From: Magnaporthiopsis rhizophila
Lineage: Eukaryota; Ascomycota; Sordariomycetes; Magnaporthales; Magnaporthaceae
Reading direction: 5' to 3'
NCBI GenBank assembly: GCA_003049465.1
Contig: PYSS01000001.1
Span: 667,646-731,645 of the forward strand
DNA length: 64,000 nt
How positions within the stretch are numbered: the first letter of the stretch is position 1; the number at the start of each line of letters is the position of its first letter. This document shows positions 23,476-34,867 of the stretch, piece after piece. The notes beneath the pieces were generated by a model. That model did no database searches. It was not told the DNA's origin and worked only from the letters and a program-made list of their open reading frames with translations. The position numbers were made by a program, and so were the translations under genes.

Positions 23476-25093
23476 TCTCCCTGCCTGGGGTTGTAGGGAG
23501 CACTGACGGAGTTCAAGAGTTTGAAAGGGGCAAATTACCAGCGAGTGGCTCCTGCTGGCTGGCTGGCTGGCTGGCTGGCCGGTTTATTGCTAGACACCGC
23601 CGACACGGATAGTGACTAGTAGGTAACAAACAGGTAGGCAGTAGTAGCACACAGGCAGGGAACGGCTGTCTCGGCACTGCCTGTCTTCGCTTTGATGCTT
23701 CTGATTCCTCGGCTGGTGTTCTGCCTTTGGCCGGTGGCCGGTTCTGTGCTCCGGCTCCGTGCACACCGACGGAAACGACCAAGGTGGGCCCGGGCGGAGG
23801 GCCGTTGTGGGTGTGGGTGCGGCGGCGCTGGCGAAGGAGTTGGATAGGGAGCTGGCCTGTCGAGAAAGCACGCACTGCTGCGCGCGTCTGCTTCCACACT
23901 CTCTTTGGCGTCCCCCTCGACGCTTCTAGAGACGGTAGAGGTTGTAACCAAGATTCTTCTCGAGCCCGCTTTGTCGGTCAGAGCTATATGGAGGGCAGCG
24001 GCACGGCGGGTGGGGAGCTCCATAACTCGGGTGTCCAATCCGTCCGCCGGTCACAACCGTCCAGCCAGCCGTCGTCGTGGGTCAGGCGTCTGCACCTACC
24101 AAAAAGAGCGACCTTCACAACATAAAGTTTTAAATGCTGTTAAAATTTTACTTACGAGTACTACTACGCGCAAGGTATTCACATCTCTTTTCTTATTTCT
24201 TGTTTTTTTTTTTTTTCTTTTCTATTTCTTGGTGTTTTTTTTTTCTTTTCTATTTCTTGTTTTTTTTCCCCTTTATTTTTTATCTTTTTTGTTCAAGGAG
24301 ATTCGCAGGTGTTTTTTAAGCTAGGAGCGGTTGAGGTGCACGTTTTATTTCGGGTCTCATGCCGTGGTTGTCAATGTGGGGGAACACAACCCTCTGCACA
24401 GTCACGCAGCACGGACCACCAACCCAGCAAATCTCACACGGTTATTGGCTTGCGCCTCGTGATTTTGATTTGCGCCCATCTCGCGCCGCCCTCACTCACC
24501 CCAGCTCATTGACTTGCGATCTCTCTGGCCGGTTCCGTCACCAGCCTTTGTAAATAGCTTCAATCCTCGGGTACTTTACCGGACCAGCACCAAGCGGTTG
24601 CTGCTGGCTCTTTCATTCTCTGCTGCCGCAGCTCTGAACTTCTCTGGCTCCGACTATATCAGCACTCCGAGCTCGCCTGCCGCGCGTTCTCGTTCTGCTG
24701 CCAAATGTCCACGCCAGGAACGGTCCTGGCTCACCATCGGAAAAAGAGTTCAGGCTGCGCAGCCCACGCCGCCGCTCCCGCAACCGTATCGCCGCCCACC
24801 CAAACCCTGGTCAACTTTGAAGAACTCGGCTGCCGCTCAAGTTATGGACTGGGTGCAGCTTCTCGTTCCGCGGTTGGTTTTTCTCAGGCGTAGCGCTTGA
24901 CTTGCTTTCCAGAAGCTCAAGGTCGCCGTCCCCACCAAGCCGCCGCCGTCTCCGATATAACCGCCACCCCTCCATCGCCACCTCGGGCTCTGCTTGTGTC
25001 TTGCATCGCGCCCGTCGCATAACGGCTGCCGACCGCGATCACAAGTGGTAATCAATCTCGACTGCGAGTTTGCGACAGGTTGATTCGGGCATC
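23476..25093. other. 1.6 kb divergent spacer
   Basis: This stretch contains a GGCT tandem repeat (23557-23576), a T-rich low-complexity stretch at about 24190-24290 and the 5' leader of the EST1-like gene. Small open frames on both strands carry no recognisable domain. Confidence 0.5.
23557..23576. repeat. (GGCT)5 tandem repeat
   Basis: Five perfect GGCT units, continuing as GGCC. It lies just upstream of the zinc-finger gene start. Confidence 0.85.
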
Positions 25094-28000
25094 ATGGCGA
25101 CTCCGGCTGCTCCGTCCGCAGCCGAAATCTGGAAGTATGTGCAACCCCAACTCACCCTCTTCTCAAGTGAACGTCACATCCCACTCAGCAATCTTTCACC
25201 CACCCATAACCAGATTTGGCACCACCCACCTACACCAAATAGGTACCTGGTAGTCGGAAATGAAAATATTTCAATGCTGACAGCTTCTAGGGAGGCTCTG
25301 AAATGTCGACGCAGTGTCGAGAAAAAGACTGAGGCGTTCCAAAAGGCCATCGGCACCGGAAACGAAAATGCCTATCTCGACGCGCTGGATGAGGCGCTCA
25401 GCGCGTAAGTGTTTGCTGCTGTCTTCCCTCTTCTTATCCTTTTCTTTTCGTGCTTTCCCTCTTCCTCCAAATCTGTGTCTTGTCACGATAGACGTTAATG
25501 TGCCACAGTTTCCGCCTCGGGTGTATGGCCACGGTCTTTACCGACTTCAACTTTGCCACCGAAAAAAAGGTGGACAAGCAGCTCTGGCAGGCCCATGCCC
25601 TGATCAACAACAGGTTCCGCAGTGTGCTTTCTATTCTATCCTCCAGGACGGACCCCAAAGCGGTGCTCCATCGTCTGGTCGAGAGGAAGTATGCCAAGTT
25701 CTTGCGCACCTCGCAGTACTTTTACAAGGGCTACCTGCAGCGTCTCTCGCAGCGCTATCCGATCCCCGAGCTGGAGCGGGTTGCGCACTCAGTCAAGACG
25801 GATGATGATGACGCGCAGGTCGAGATTGCTCGCGATCGCAATCCCGATATCAACGCCAGGGTGCTTGTGTCATGCCATGGGACCTTGCTTCACCTTGGAG
25901 ATCTGGCTCGGTACCGCGGACAGGTCGACCGCAAAGCGCAGCTCTTTGACAAGCCCATGCCCTACTACAGCCTGGCCAATGACCTCATCCCGGTGTCGGG
26001 GCACGCCCACCATCAGATGGCCGTCGTCTACCTTGGTGAGAAAGAGAGAGATCTTGCGGTTGTCTATCATCTCTACCGGGCTTTGGCCGTGCAGGACCCC
26101 CACCCAAACGCGCTGCAGAATCTGGAGGTGGAATTTAAGAAGCTCCGGCCTTCCAGCCCTCCACGCGGGCGCAACGCCTCTCTGGATCCTCAGATCACTC
26201 TTGCCACGTGGTTTGTCAAGCTGCAGGCCATTTTCTACACCGGGGAAACGATGCCTCAACAGGCCGAGCTGGAAGGAGAGGTCACGCACCGGATGCAGAT
26301 GCTCCTCGTCACCAAGGGAACCAACGAAGTGCTCATGCAGATGACTCTGACCAACATCACGGCCTATCACATCGCCCGTCAGCGCGCAGAGAGTAAGCGG
26401 ATCGAAATTTACAGCCCGTTTCCGATGGTTCCCCGTGCTAACATCTACGTCCCAAAGAGACATGGTCTGTTGAACTGTCCCAGTCGTGCCAGTTTATGCT
26501 CAGCTTCAACGTCCGCATGATCCTGGCCGTGAGCCGGGTTGTTATGAAGGAGGTCCAAGGTGCGCTCGAGGCTATGCCCGACGAGGAAGCGGCATCGACT
26601 TCTGCATCCGCTAAGGAGACAGGCCGATTCCTTGCCGTCATGGCCACGGGAGTGCCCATCCTGCGCATATTCATGATCTGGATTTGTCTGCATCGCGCGG
26701 ATCTTGTCAAATATGCAGACCATCTCCCGCACCTTGTCCAGGCGCATACCTCCCTCGCCGAGACAATCTCGCTTCTCATCGAAGTTTTCGGCAATGAGGG
26801 CCTCGGTATGCCGACTGCTGAATACCTCCTCGAGGAGGACATTGAGACCATTGGCTTCGAGCCACTCAGAAACGAAGCCGCCCCATTCGTCTGCCGAGCG
26901 ATGCATTACACTCTGGATGGCAAGCAGAAGCAGCGGCTGGAGGACGACGGCTCTAAAAAGCTGCCGGACACCCTCGAGGCCCTGTCGAGGATCAACGACA
27001 TCATCAACTGCGGATACTTTCTGGCCACGGACCCAAATTACCCCCTGCAGATCACGCAGACACAGAAAGGCTCAAAGACTTTCACGACGCTGACCGTCGC
27101 GGTTGGAGGAGGCAACGACAGTCACGGTCCGGGCTCACAGCGAGGCTCCGTTGCAAACTTCGCGACGCAACCGGTCACGCCACAGAAGGCAGCGGCACAG
27201 ATAACTCCCGTGCCTATCAACTCAATGAGCGAGGGTCCCAAGGAGGATGCCGAAATGGTCAAGACAGACGTGCCCGTGCAGGAGGAGCCTTCCCTAGGTG
27301 TCGAGGCGGATGAATCGGCAGCTACAGATTTTGGCATCGATGGAGAGACGCTTGATCGTGTCAACGAATTCCTGATGCCGCCCGAGGTGGGCTCTTCGCC
27401 AAAGAGCCCAGTGATGGACGAGACGTCTTATGGAATGCACTCGGCCACGGCGAACGAGATTTTCGGTGCTCTTGAGCCAGCGACCACGACGCCGACGTCT
27501 GCCAGCAAGAAAGCCTTCCCGGGCCTGCCGTGGAATCTCATCTACACGCCGACACCCTATGGGACAGTTGGCAATGTCGCTGGAGGGTCGCCCATCCTGG
27601 CTCCTCCCACCGTGGAATTCGGCCAGCAATATCCTTCGGCAGCAGCTACGAGTCCGTCTGAGCAGGTTCTCATGCCAGCTGGTCTCGGTGCTCCCACCAC
27701 CGGACAGACGCAGCGGCCGGCCGTCAGGAGTCAGGCGCCAATTCAGCAGCAGCCGATCACGGAACCGGGAAGGAGAGAGATGTACGACCATGAGCGTATG
27801 GAGGAGGTAGCCAAGGCCGGCACCTGGAAGGTTGACCAGCAGCACCATCCCATCCTCGTTCCGACACCGAGGATTCCGGCCTCCAACTCTCTCCAGTCTC
27901 TCTCATCACTCTCGAGCCACAGTCCTGGCGGCGCGGCGCGGCAACAGCGCTCACCCAGCTACACAGCCACGCCATTCTTCCAGTCATCCAACTTCTCCCC

Positions 28001-28283
28001 CGGTGCGTCAGGACTCCCGCAGATCAACAGCCCGTGGGGCCCTCCACCGGCTGCTAGGGCTGCCCGCGCCAACGAGCACCATCGGGTGTCTACGGCGCCC
28101 AAGTGGCCGACGGAAAGCAGCATCTGGGAATCATCGGGGCCTGCCGGGTTGAACGGACAGTCCCAGTCAACCTTCTATGGTTCAGCAAGGGCATCGGAAG
28201 ACTCGACCAATGCATACGAGCAGGATACTGCTTTGCTGCAGAGGACCATGGCCAACCAGACCAAAGCAGCTGGAAAGCTGTAG
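25094..28283 (+). CDS. EST1/SMG7-like protein (telomerase- or NMD-associated 14-3-3/TPR protein)
   Basis: Exons 25094-25134, 25291-25404, 25509-26392 and 26458-28283 give 954 aa. The family includes yeast Est1 (telomerase recruitment), Ebs1 and animal SMG5/6/7 (UPF1-binding factors in nonsense-mediated decay). The N-terminal half (about 50-420) is the 14-3-3-like plus helical-hairpin module. It has CHGTLLHLGDLARYRGQ, then PYYSLANDLIPVSGHAHHQM and AVVYLGEKERDLAVVYHLYR, with LAVQDPHPNALQNLEVEF following, the signature of the EST1 DNA/RNA-binding domain. The C-terminal 450 residues are disordered, rich in Ser/Pro/Gln/Thr, with no PIN nuclease domain, so it is SMG7/Ebs1-like rather than SMG6-like. 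The last intron is 65 bp with a GCTAAC branch and an AAAG acceptor. Which of the two roles applies cannot be told from sequence. Confidence 0.9.
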
Positions 28284-28803
28284 GTGGCTCGCCAGCGACC
28301 TGGGATGGGACGCCGTTATTTCAAGGCCGAAATGATTTGGTCGCGACAGCAGCCAAAATAATCGCTTGCGGGCCATCGGAAAGTGCCCACGTGGTGGTTC
28401 GGTCTATGCAAGTGTCGAAAAGAAATGGACCGGATGAAAGCACTGGCTGTGGGTGACGACGTGGCTGTGATAAGGCAGTGAGTGACTTGCCACCAGCGCC
28501 AAGAGATTTTCTTTCTTTTTTTTTTTTCCCTCCCTTTCATTCTTTTCCGTTTTCTTTCACAGGAGTTGACACAAAATGATGCTGAAGCGCAAATATTAGT
28601 GCGCTATCGATGCTTTCTTATTCTCTCTCTCGTTATTCTCAAGTTGAATTTGGTTTGGCCAGACAAACACACGACCAGCTCTCAGTATCTGGTACTATTT
28701 TGTTGTTGAAACCTGCGCAATGCCCCTGTTTTTACCCCATTTTCCTATTACCTGCAACGCCATACCTGACCTGAAGAATGGTGAAAGACCCGTTTCTAGG
28801 AAT
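28284..28803. other. Convergent 3' spacer
   Basis: 520 bp between the EST1-like stop and the adenosine kinase stop, with T-rich tracts typical of fungal 3' ends. No gene is seen. Confidence 0.5.
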
Positions 28804-30262
28804 CTAGTTTGACGATGTGGGCTGATAGGTTTGCTTGGGGAAAGGGTATCTGTTGTTATCGTTAGCCTTATTATTTCCATTTACCGCAGGTCGTTGTCCC
28901 TCGTTGCGCGCAACGTTTTTGGAGGGTTTCCGTGGGAGTTGGCGATTTGAAAACCTTCCCAGGGAGATAATATGGAGGGGTAGCGGTTTTTTTGGCATGG
29001 TACCAAAGGTCTCCTCCTTGACAGCGTTGGTGCTGAGGTGGGGAAAAAGTGGCGAGCAGCGGACACACGATTACGAGAAAGACATGAATAACATCTTTGT
29101 TCAGGCGAGAGAGAGAGACAGCTCAAAGACAGACAAAGAAAAAAAAAAAATTTAACGTACGAAGGTCCCAGTTCCTGGATGCTCAGGCGGGCAAGCCACT
29201 GGCCCATATCGATGGCGACGTCGAGGGGCTTGCCGTCGACGATGCCGGCGCAGAAGCCGCCGGCGAAGGCGTCGCCGGCGCCATTGGTGTCGTTGATCTG
29301 CTCCTTGGCGATGGCGTGGACGGGGAACTCCTTGACTTCGTCCTCGCCCTGGACGGCGACGAGGGTAGGGTCGGTGCCCTGGGTGACGATGGCGATCCGC
29401 TTGCGCTTTCCGTTCTCCTTTGGCAGGTTGGCGATGGCCTTGGCGATGGCCTTGAGGTCCGTCTTGTCGGCGAAGCCGTGCGACTCGGCGAAGGCGGCGG
29501 CCTCGGTCTCGTTGCCGATGACGTAGTCGGTGTAGGGCATGGCCTCGTCGAGCGGGTCCTTGAAGAACTGCGGGATGAAGGGGGCCGAGAGCGAGAGGAT
29601 AAATGGCTTGTTTTCGGAAGCGGCCTCGCGGCACAGCTCCATGATGGCGGGCGGGCAGACGGTGAAGTGGTAGCCGCCGACGTAGTAGGCCTCTGCGCCC
29701 TTGACGAGCGCCCAGACCTCGGGCCGCTTGAGGTGCTCGACGTCGTAGTGGTTGGCGGCGCCGAGGTCGGTGCACATGGACCGGTTGTGGCCCGTGATGA
29801 CGACGCCGCACCGGCCCGTGCTGACTTTCGGGTCGACCCGGTACTCGACGCGCAGCCCGGCCTGGCGCACCGCGTCGCGCAGGATGGCCGCGTACTTGTC
29901 GTCGCCCACGCCGCCGACGTAGGCGACGCTGTTGGGCGGCAGCATGTACTGCGCCCCGCGCGCCGTGTTCTGCGCCGCCCCGCCCGCGATCAGCTTGGCG
30001 TCGTAGTTGTTGAGCAGGTCCTCGTAGATGCCCAGGTGCTTCTCCTCGGCCAGGATCGCGTCGTTGGCCTTGAGGCCGTACTTGTTGAGGAGCGCCTCAT
30101 CGCCCGAGGCCTGGATGTCTGCACGGGAAGGTTGTTGTTAGCTTAGCTTCTCTGCTAGGCGAGCACCTAGGTCTCCCTCTCCCGAAGCCATTGGCACTGG
30201 GAAGACCCACCCAGAAGAGGGTTCTCCAGGCAGAAGAGCCTGTATTCCTTGGTAGAGGCCAT
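28804..30262 (-). CDS. ADO1: Adenosine kinase
   Basis: Exons complement(28804-28849, 29161-30118, 30211-30262) give 351 aa. The enzyme phosphorylates adenosine to AMP with ATP (purine salvage, and removal of the adenosine made by the S-adenosylmethionine cycle) in the cytosol. It is a pfkB/ribokinase fold: LFCLENPLLD at the start, IAGGAAQNTARGAQ for nucleoside binding, YVGGVGDDKY, then INDTNGAGDAFAGGF with catalytic Asp at residue 300. The last exon supplies the conserved tail YPFPKQTY and a short Ser/Asn end. Its 311 bp intron is the longest modelled in the window; its donor is GTACGT and its acceptor AACAG is preceded by GCTAAC. Without splicing, the frame would run into a foreign hydrophobic tail. 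The first exon is 52 nt. Length matches the family. Confidence 0.95.
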
Positions 30263-31221
30263 TGTGTTTAGTTTGCGGTGGTTCGTGGTGGTGGAAGCGA
30301 TGGCGGCGGCGGTTGGGGGAAGTCCGAGCTTGGTCCTTGAATCGGCGGCGGCGGCGGCGGGGTACTTGAGGCCGGGAGTTAGGGTGGGATATTTCCTGAC
30401 CGCGGACGGGTCCAAGCTCGAGGTGGGGTTTTTGTTTTGGTGTGCTGCTGTTGCTGCGAGTCTGTGAAATGCCGCCGCTGCTGCTCCTGCTCCTCCTCCT
30501 CGAGGTGACGCAAGCCCTGGCACGCGAACGGCCACAGACCCTAGTCGGGCAAGGTTCGGGGGCTTAAGCATTGTTTTGGGATTGCGAGGTATTTGCTCTA
30601 ACTTTCTTATTCTTTCGTTCCGGTGCCTAGGAGTATAGAGCAAGGTATCCAGCAGGCAGATAGTCCCAGAGTTGAGTGGTGCCGGGTCCGTTGGTCTTAT
30701 GAATCTTCCCGAGTCTCTCTCGGCAAGGGCTGCAGGTAGCCAAGGCAGTCACCTTCAAACGATCGTACGACATCGCGAGCCGGTCCCAAGAATCACCTCA
30801 CCACGCGTCCACACCTTTGAGTTTGGCGGGGAGCAAACCAGAGCTCACCAGACGGGGCCGGGCGACACCACTTTATATCCCCATCCGGTCCGGAACTGGA
30901 ACCCAAGCCAAGACTGAACTACATGCTAGTCTCGTAACTGTTCATGTTCAGGACCAACTTTTCGCCAACGTACGCAGCTGGAGGGCGGGATTAAATGCCC
31001 GAGAAAAAAAAGAATTGCCCCATTTAATTTGCTTCGTAAAACCGAGATGGCCCCCTTTTGCTGCCAAATTGGAATCCCTTTTAAAAAACCATGGATACCG
31101 CGCAAGCACCGGCCAGAGCACCGCAAATTGCTGCCCGTTCCAGTAAAAAGTACCCTTAACTACAAAGCAATGATCCATGCAATCCGATGAACCCCGTCCC
31201 ACGAGCCGAACCAGGAAACTC
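30263..31221. other. Spacer between adenosine kinase promoter and RPL2 3' end
   Basis: 959 bp holding the adenosine kinase promoter on the left and the RPL2 3' UTR on the right, since both genes point left. No additional reading frame is supported. Confidence 0.5.
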
Positions 31222-32421
31222 TTACTCCTTCGTCTTCTGGGTACCACGCAGCAGACCCGTCCTCCTCGCAGCAATAAGACCCGCCTTTTGTCCCTGGGCC
31301 GCATATCTCGAGATGGTCGAGGCCTTACCGATATGCTGGTGATTACCACCACCGTGAGGGTGGTCGACGGGGTTCATGGCAACACCACGAGTCTTGGGCC
31401 AAGAGTTGCGTTTGACCGAGAACTTGTGCTTGGCACGCGAGGCCTCTGTTTGGACAAGCCGTTAGCATCACGTTTTGTCCATTGTCGCTCGCCCTAGTGG
31501 GAAAGAGCACCGCTGGGTCCTTGCTGTGCCCGCGAAAGCTGGCGAGAAGCGTCTGTTTGACAATGGCCTCGCTCCTGCCGTGCCCAGCTTCCTTTCCATC
31601 TCTGCCTTCTCTACAAGGTCTACAAGGAACAAGGGTCACGTACTCAGCAGGGGCTTGTCGGTACGGCCGCCACCAGCGACGATGCCGATCATGCCACGGG
31701 CCTGGCTGCTGACAATCTTCTTGGCGCCCGAAGGCAGCTTGATGCGGGTCTTGCCCTCGTCGGCGTTGTGACCAATAACGGTGACGTAGTTGCCCGAGGT
31801 CCGGCCGAGCGCGCCGCGGTCGCCGGCCTTCTCCTCGACGTTGGAGACGATGGTACCCTCGGGGATGGAGCCCAGAGGCAGGATGTTGCCGACCGTCAGG
31901 GCAGCGTTCTTTCCGGCGTAGACAAACTGGCCAGTGTACATGCCCTCGTTGGCGATAAAGGTCTCGGTATGCTGCTTGAAGCGGTAGGCATCACGGAAGG
32001 TGACGCGAGCCAGCGGTGCGCCACGGCCCGGGTCGTGGATGATGTCCTTCACCACGCCTCGAACATATCCGTGGCGCTCGGCGTAGTCGAGGGATCGGAA
32101 CTTGGCGGGGGCCTTGTTCAGGCGGGTGCGGGCCTCTGTAATGATTAATGGTGAGTAGGAGAAATTGGCGTCGGAGGCAGGCTGGCAGCCTATCGCGTAA
32201 TCGAGTTCGGTGTCGGGCTCGAGGGGGAAGATTCGGTTAGAACATACTGAAGATGCCGCCGGCACCCTTCCTCTGGTTTCGAATCTGGATGAGGAAAGCA
32301 CGGTCAGTACCACTGTCGCCGCCAGCGCTGTCGCTCCTCGTCTCCCGGTTCCTCTGCTCAAGTCCAGCGTCCCCGAGTGCCTCCATGCCTGAGATTATTC
32401 GTCACTTACCACGCGACCCAT
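31222..32421 (-). CDS. RPL2: 60S ribosomal protein uL2 (RPL2; L8 in animals)
   Basis: Exons complement(31222-31445, 31644-32135, 32248-32284, 32410-32421) give 254 aa, identical in length to the yeast protein. uL2 is a core protein of the large ribosomal subunit near the peptidyl-transferase centre. The sequence includes GRVIRNQRKGAGGIF, TRLNKAPAKFRSLDYAERHG, VVKDIIHDPGRGAPLARV, GMIGIVAGGGRTDKPLL and the invariant NPVDHPHGGGNHQHIGK, with the conserved His before the C terminus. The first coding exon is just four codons (MGRV), followed by a 125 bp intron; such 5'-proximal introns are common in fungal ribosomal protein genes. All four exons join in frame. Confidence 0.97.
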
Positions 32422-34867
32422 CGTATCTTCCCTTTTGAAGGCGAGCTCCTACTTGGAAAGTAACGGGTGCTATTTGGTCTGCAATCCGGATCGGCAGAAA
32501 ATCAGCAGCTGGAGAAGAAGAAGGCGAAGTCGACCGGCGAGGGCGCAAATGACGGCAGGCGGTATCAACGTCGAGATGGCTGATGGGGAGGGACTCACCG
32601 TCCTGGGTTCTTTGCTGGCAAAGTATCAAAGTCGAAATTCAGGGAATTTTTCCGCCCACTCTGGTTTGTGTGGATGGCGCTGACTGGGGGGACGACCGCG
32701 GCCGCACCTGCCCTAGCGTGGGGTCGCTTGCCCTCCCAAAATGGGAAGAGCCTGCACGTGACACCTCCACACGTGCAACTACGTGAATATGCAGGACACT
32801 CTTGGATGAGTTGTGGCTAATGATGCAGATGATGCCCATTCAGCCCCCAGGCCGTGATTGCCCACTTTTTGCTGCCCTCTTCTTCTTCGCTCTCCCGCCG
32901 CGCCTGGTTCGAATCGCCTCTTTATCCCTAGAGTATTTCCCAGACTGCGCGACTGAATGCCTACATACCTGAGGTACCTACCTATATACACGGACCTCGC
33001 GCCGTCTTTCCAGATTCCGCTGGTCCATGCGTCGTTCGAAAGCATGCCTATCCACCGGCCTGTCGTGCCATCGCTGGGGAAGCTGAGGCGCGACTCGACC
33101 CCTCATCCATTTTCCAACTCCTCGAAAACGTGTCTCAATGCCACTCAACATTGGGACGTGTCAACAACAAGATGCGCCTGGATTTTCCGCTCTATTGCGA
33201 GCATGCCATCAGGCATTTACTCCTATCCTTACCTCCGAAATGCATTCTACCTGTCCATCTGCCAGAATGAATCGTTAACGTGTTTCTACAGTCTTTTGCC
33301 GTCCTCTGTCCTGTGCGCTGTTTTTGCGACAGAGGTGGGAATAGCATCATGAGCCGCACGTTTGTGCGGCGTTGCATGCCGAGAAGCGTGATTGAGCTGG
33401 CAAGGCGCTCTGGGGCTTCATTTCCCAGTCCTGGGCACCAGTCCGGCACGGCATCTTGGCTCGGCATCTGATCTAGCGGTCAGAGGTTTTTTTCTTTTTT
33501 CTTCTTCTTTTTCTTTCGCTTATAATGCGGTCGCAGCAATTTCCGAACCTCCATTTTGGTACGGATTTGTCTGGCTGCCGTGTTTTTGCGTGTCAGAGTT
33601 CCCGACGCAAAAGCCACGCATCTCCCGAGTCCGCCAGTGCAGCCTTGACGGGACGATGTTGCAGGGGACGGATATGACAACCGGCCTTCACACACCTGCG
33701 GCCGACCGAGTCTTCATACACCAAGGTCTATCTCCGCTCAAACAAGTCAAGTTCAATCCGATAATCCGTTGGTCCTTTTCGTCTTTTTTTTTTTTTCTTC
33801 CTTGCCCTACACGTCGAATCGCCTGGCCTTTTGGTATGCGATTTTTGGTTCTACCAACCCCGTATCATTGGGGACTATCTTTGTTCCAAAAGAAGTCTGA
33901 TGGAAATTGGAGTTTTGTGAGGATGTGCGGAGGCGCATCCGTGTTTGAGCATGATCGGCATGCGATTCGGGGTGGCGATAGCCTCTCTAAGGCTAGCCCG
34001 GATGATGGGTTGGACCATGCCCGCTGGCCGAGGTTGGGTCGGTGGAGATATGTCCAGTTGGCGAAGAAGAAATGCCCAACTTTCCGCAAGAGCCAAGTGG
34101 CTCATTGCTACCGCATGCAAGCACTCACTTGCCCGCCCACCAGGCAAACTCGAAACACGAATGTGTTGTTTGTTTCCGTCATCGATTTTGGGGAGCTGTG
34201 CGCCTCCCAGGAGCTGGAGGGTGGGAATGGTCTCGGTTGTGATAACACACTGCACGTCTGGTCACTGGATCTTGGGGTTGGCTTTCTTTGTTGATGGTAG
34301 TGGTTTGGAGGACGTGCAAGAAAGCGGGGGTTGGGGGATGAGTGGGAGCAAGATGACGAGGCGGTGGAGGTGGCTCCGATGTGGTGGTGATGACTACTTG
34401 GACTGCATCGGCTGCGGAGGGTATTGGCATGGGACAAGCAGGTTGGGCATGACCGGTGGTGCTGCACTTCGCTGGCACTGTCCCAAGGGCGTCCCAAGGA
34501 GGAAAGGGACTCGCGGCGGTGGCCTGCGGCCGACGTAGCTCTGGCGGTGCTGCTCCCAAGTGTACGACCAAAGAATATATCTACATACGTTATCATTCCA
34601 GCCTATCACATGGTCCCCGCCCCTTCTGGAGGCATGGGCGGGCGTGCGGCTCCCAGAGCAAAGTGGGTTTTAGTGCGTGGTCAAATTTGGTCGTCGGACT
34701 CTCACCGGCTCTGCCTGTCGTATCTTAACCTCACCTCCTCCACCCGCCCTGCCTGACCCTTGACGGCAGCCAAGCCCAGGCCCGACTCGACAAAACAACA
34801 CAACTACCACTGCCGCCACCGCGCACCGCGAGAAAAGTCGACGACAAAGCTCCTGGGAGCAGCCAGA
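32422..34867. other. 2.4 kb divergent spacer RPL2 / WHIM-protein gene
   Basis: Promoter DNA for both neighbours. It contains TACCTGAGGTACCTACC near 32966, T-rich runs near 33485-33525 and 33785-33800, and a frame of 300 codons at 33392-34294 (+) whose translation is compositionally random and lacks any domain. I see no gene. Confidence 0.5.

Noticed and set aside
29097..30146. 349-codon plus-strand frame across adenosine kinase
   Set aside because: Antisense shadow of the kinase exon; composition is Val/Asp/Gly/Leu repeats and lacks any family pattern.
32905..32920. GGTTCGAATCG resembling a tRNA B-box
   Set aside because: No A-box at the expected distance and no cloverleaf pairing by eye.
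33392..34294. 300-codon frame between RPL2 and the WHIM-type gene
   Set aside because: Includes translated T-runs, has no domain or codon bias, and no supporting splice or start context.
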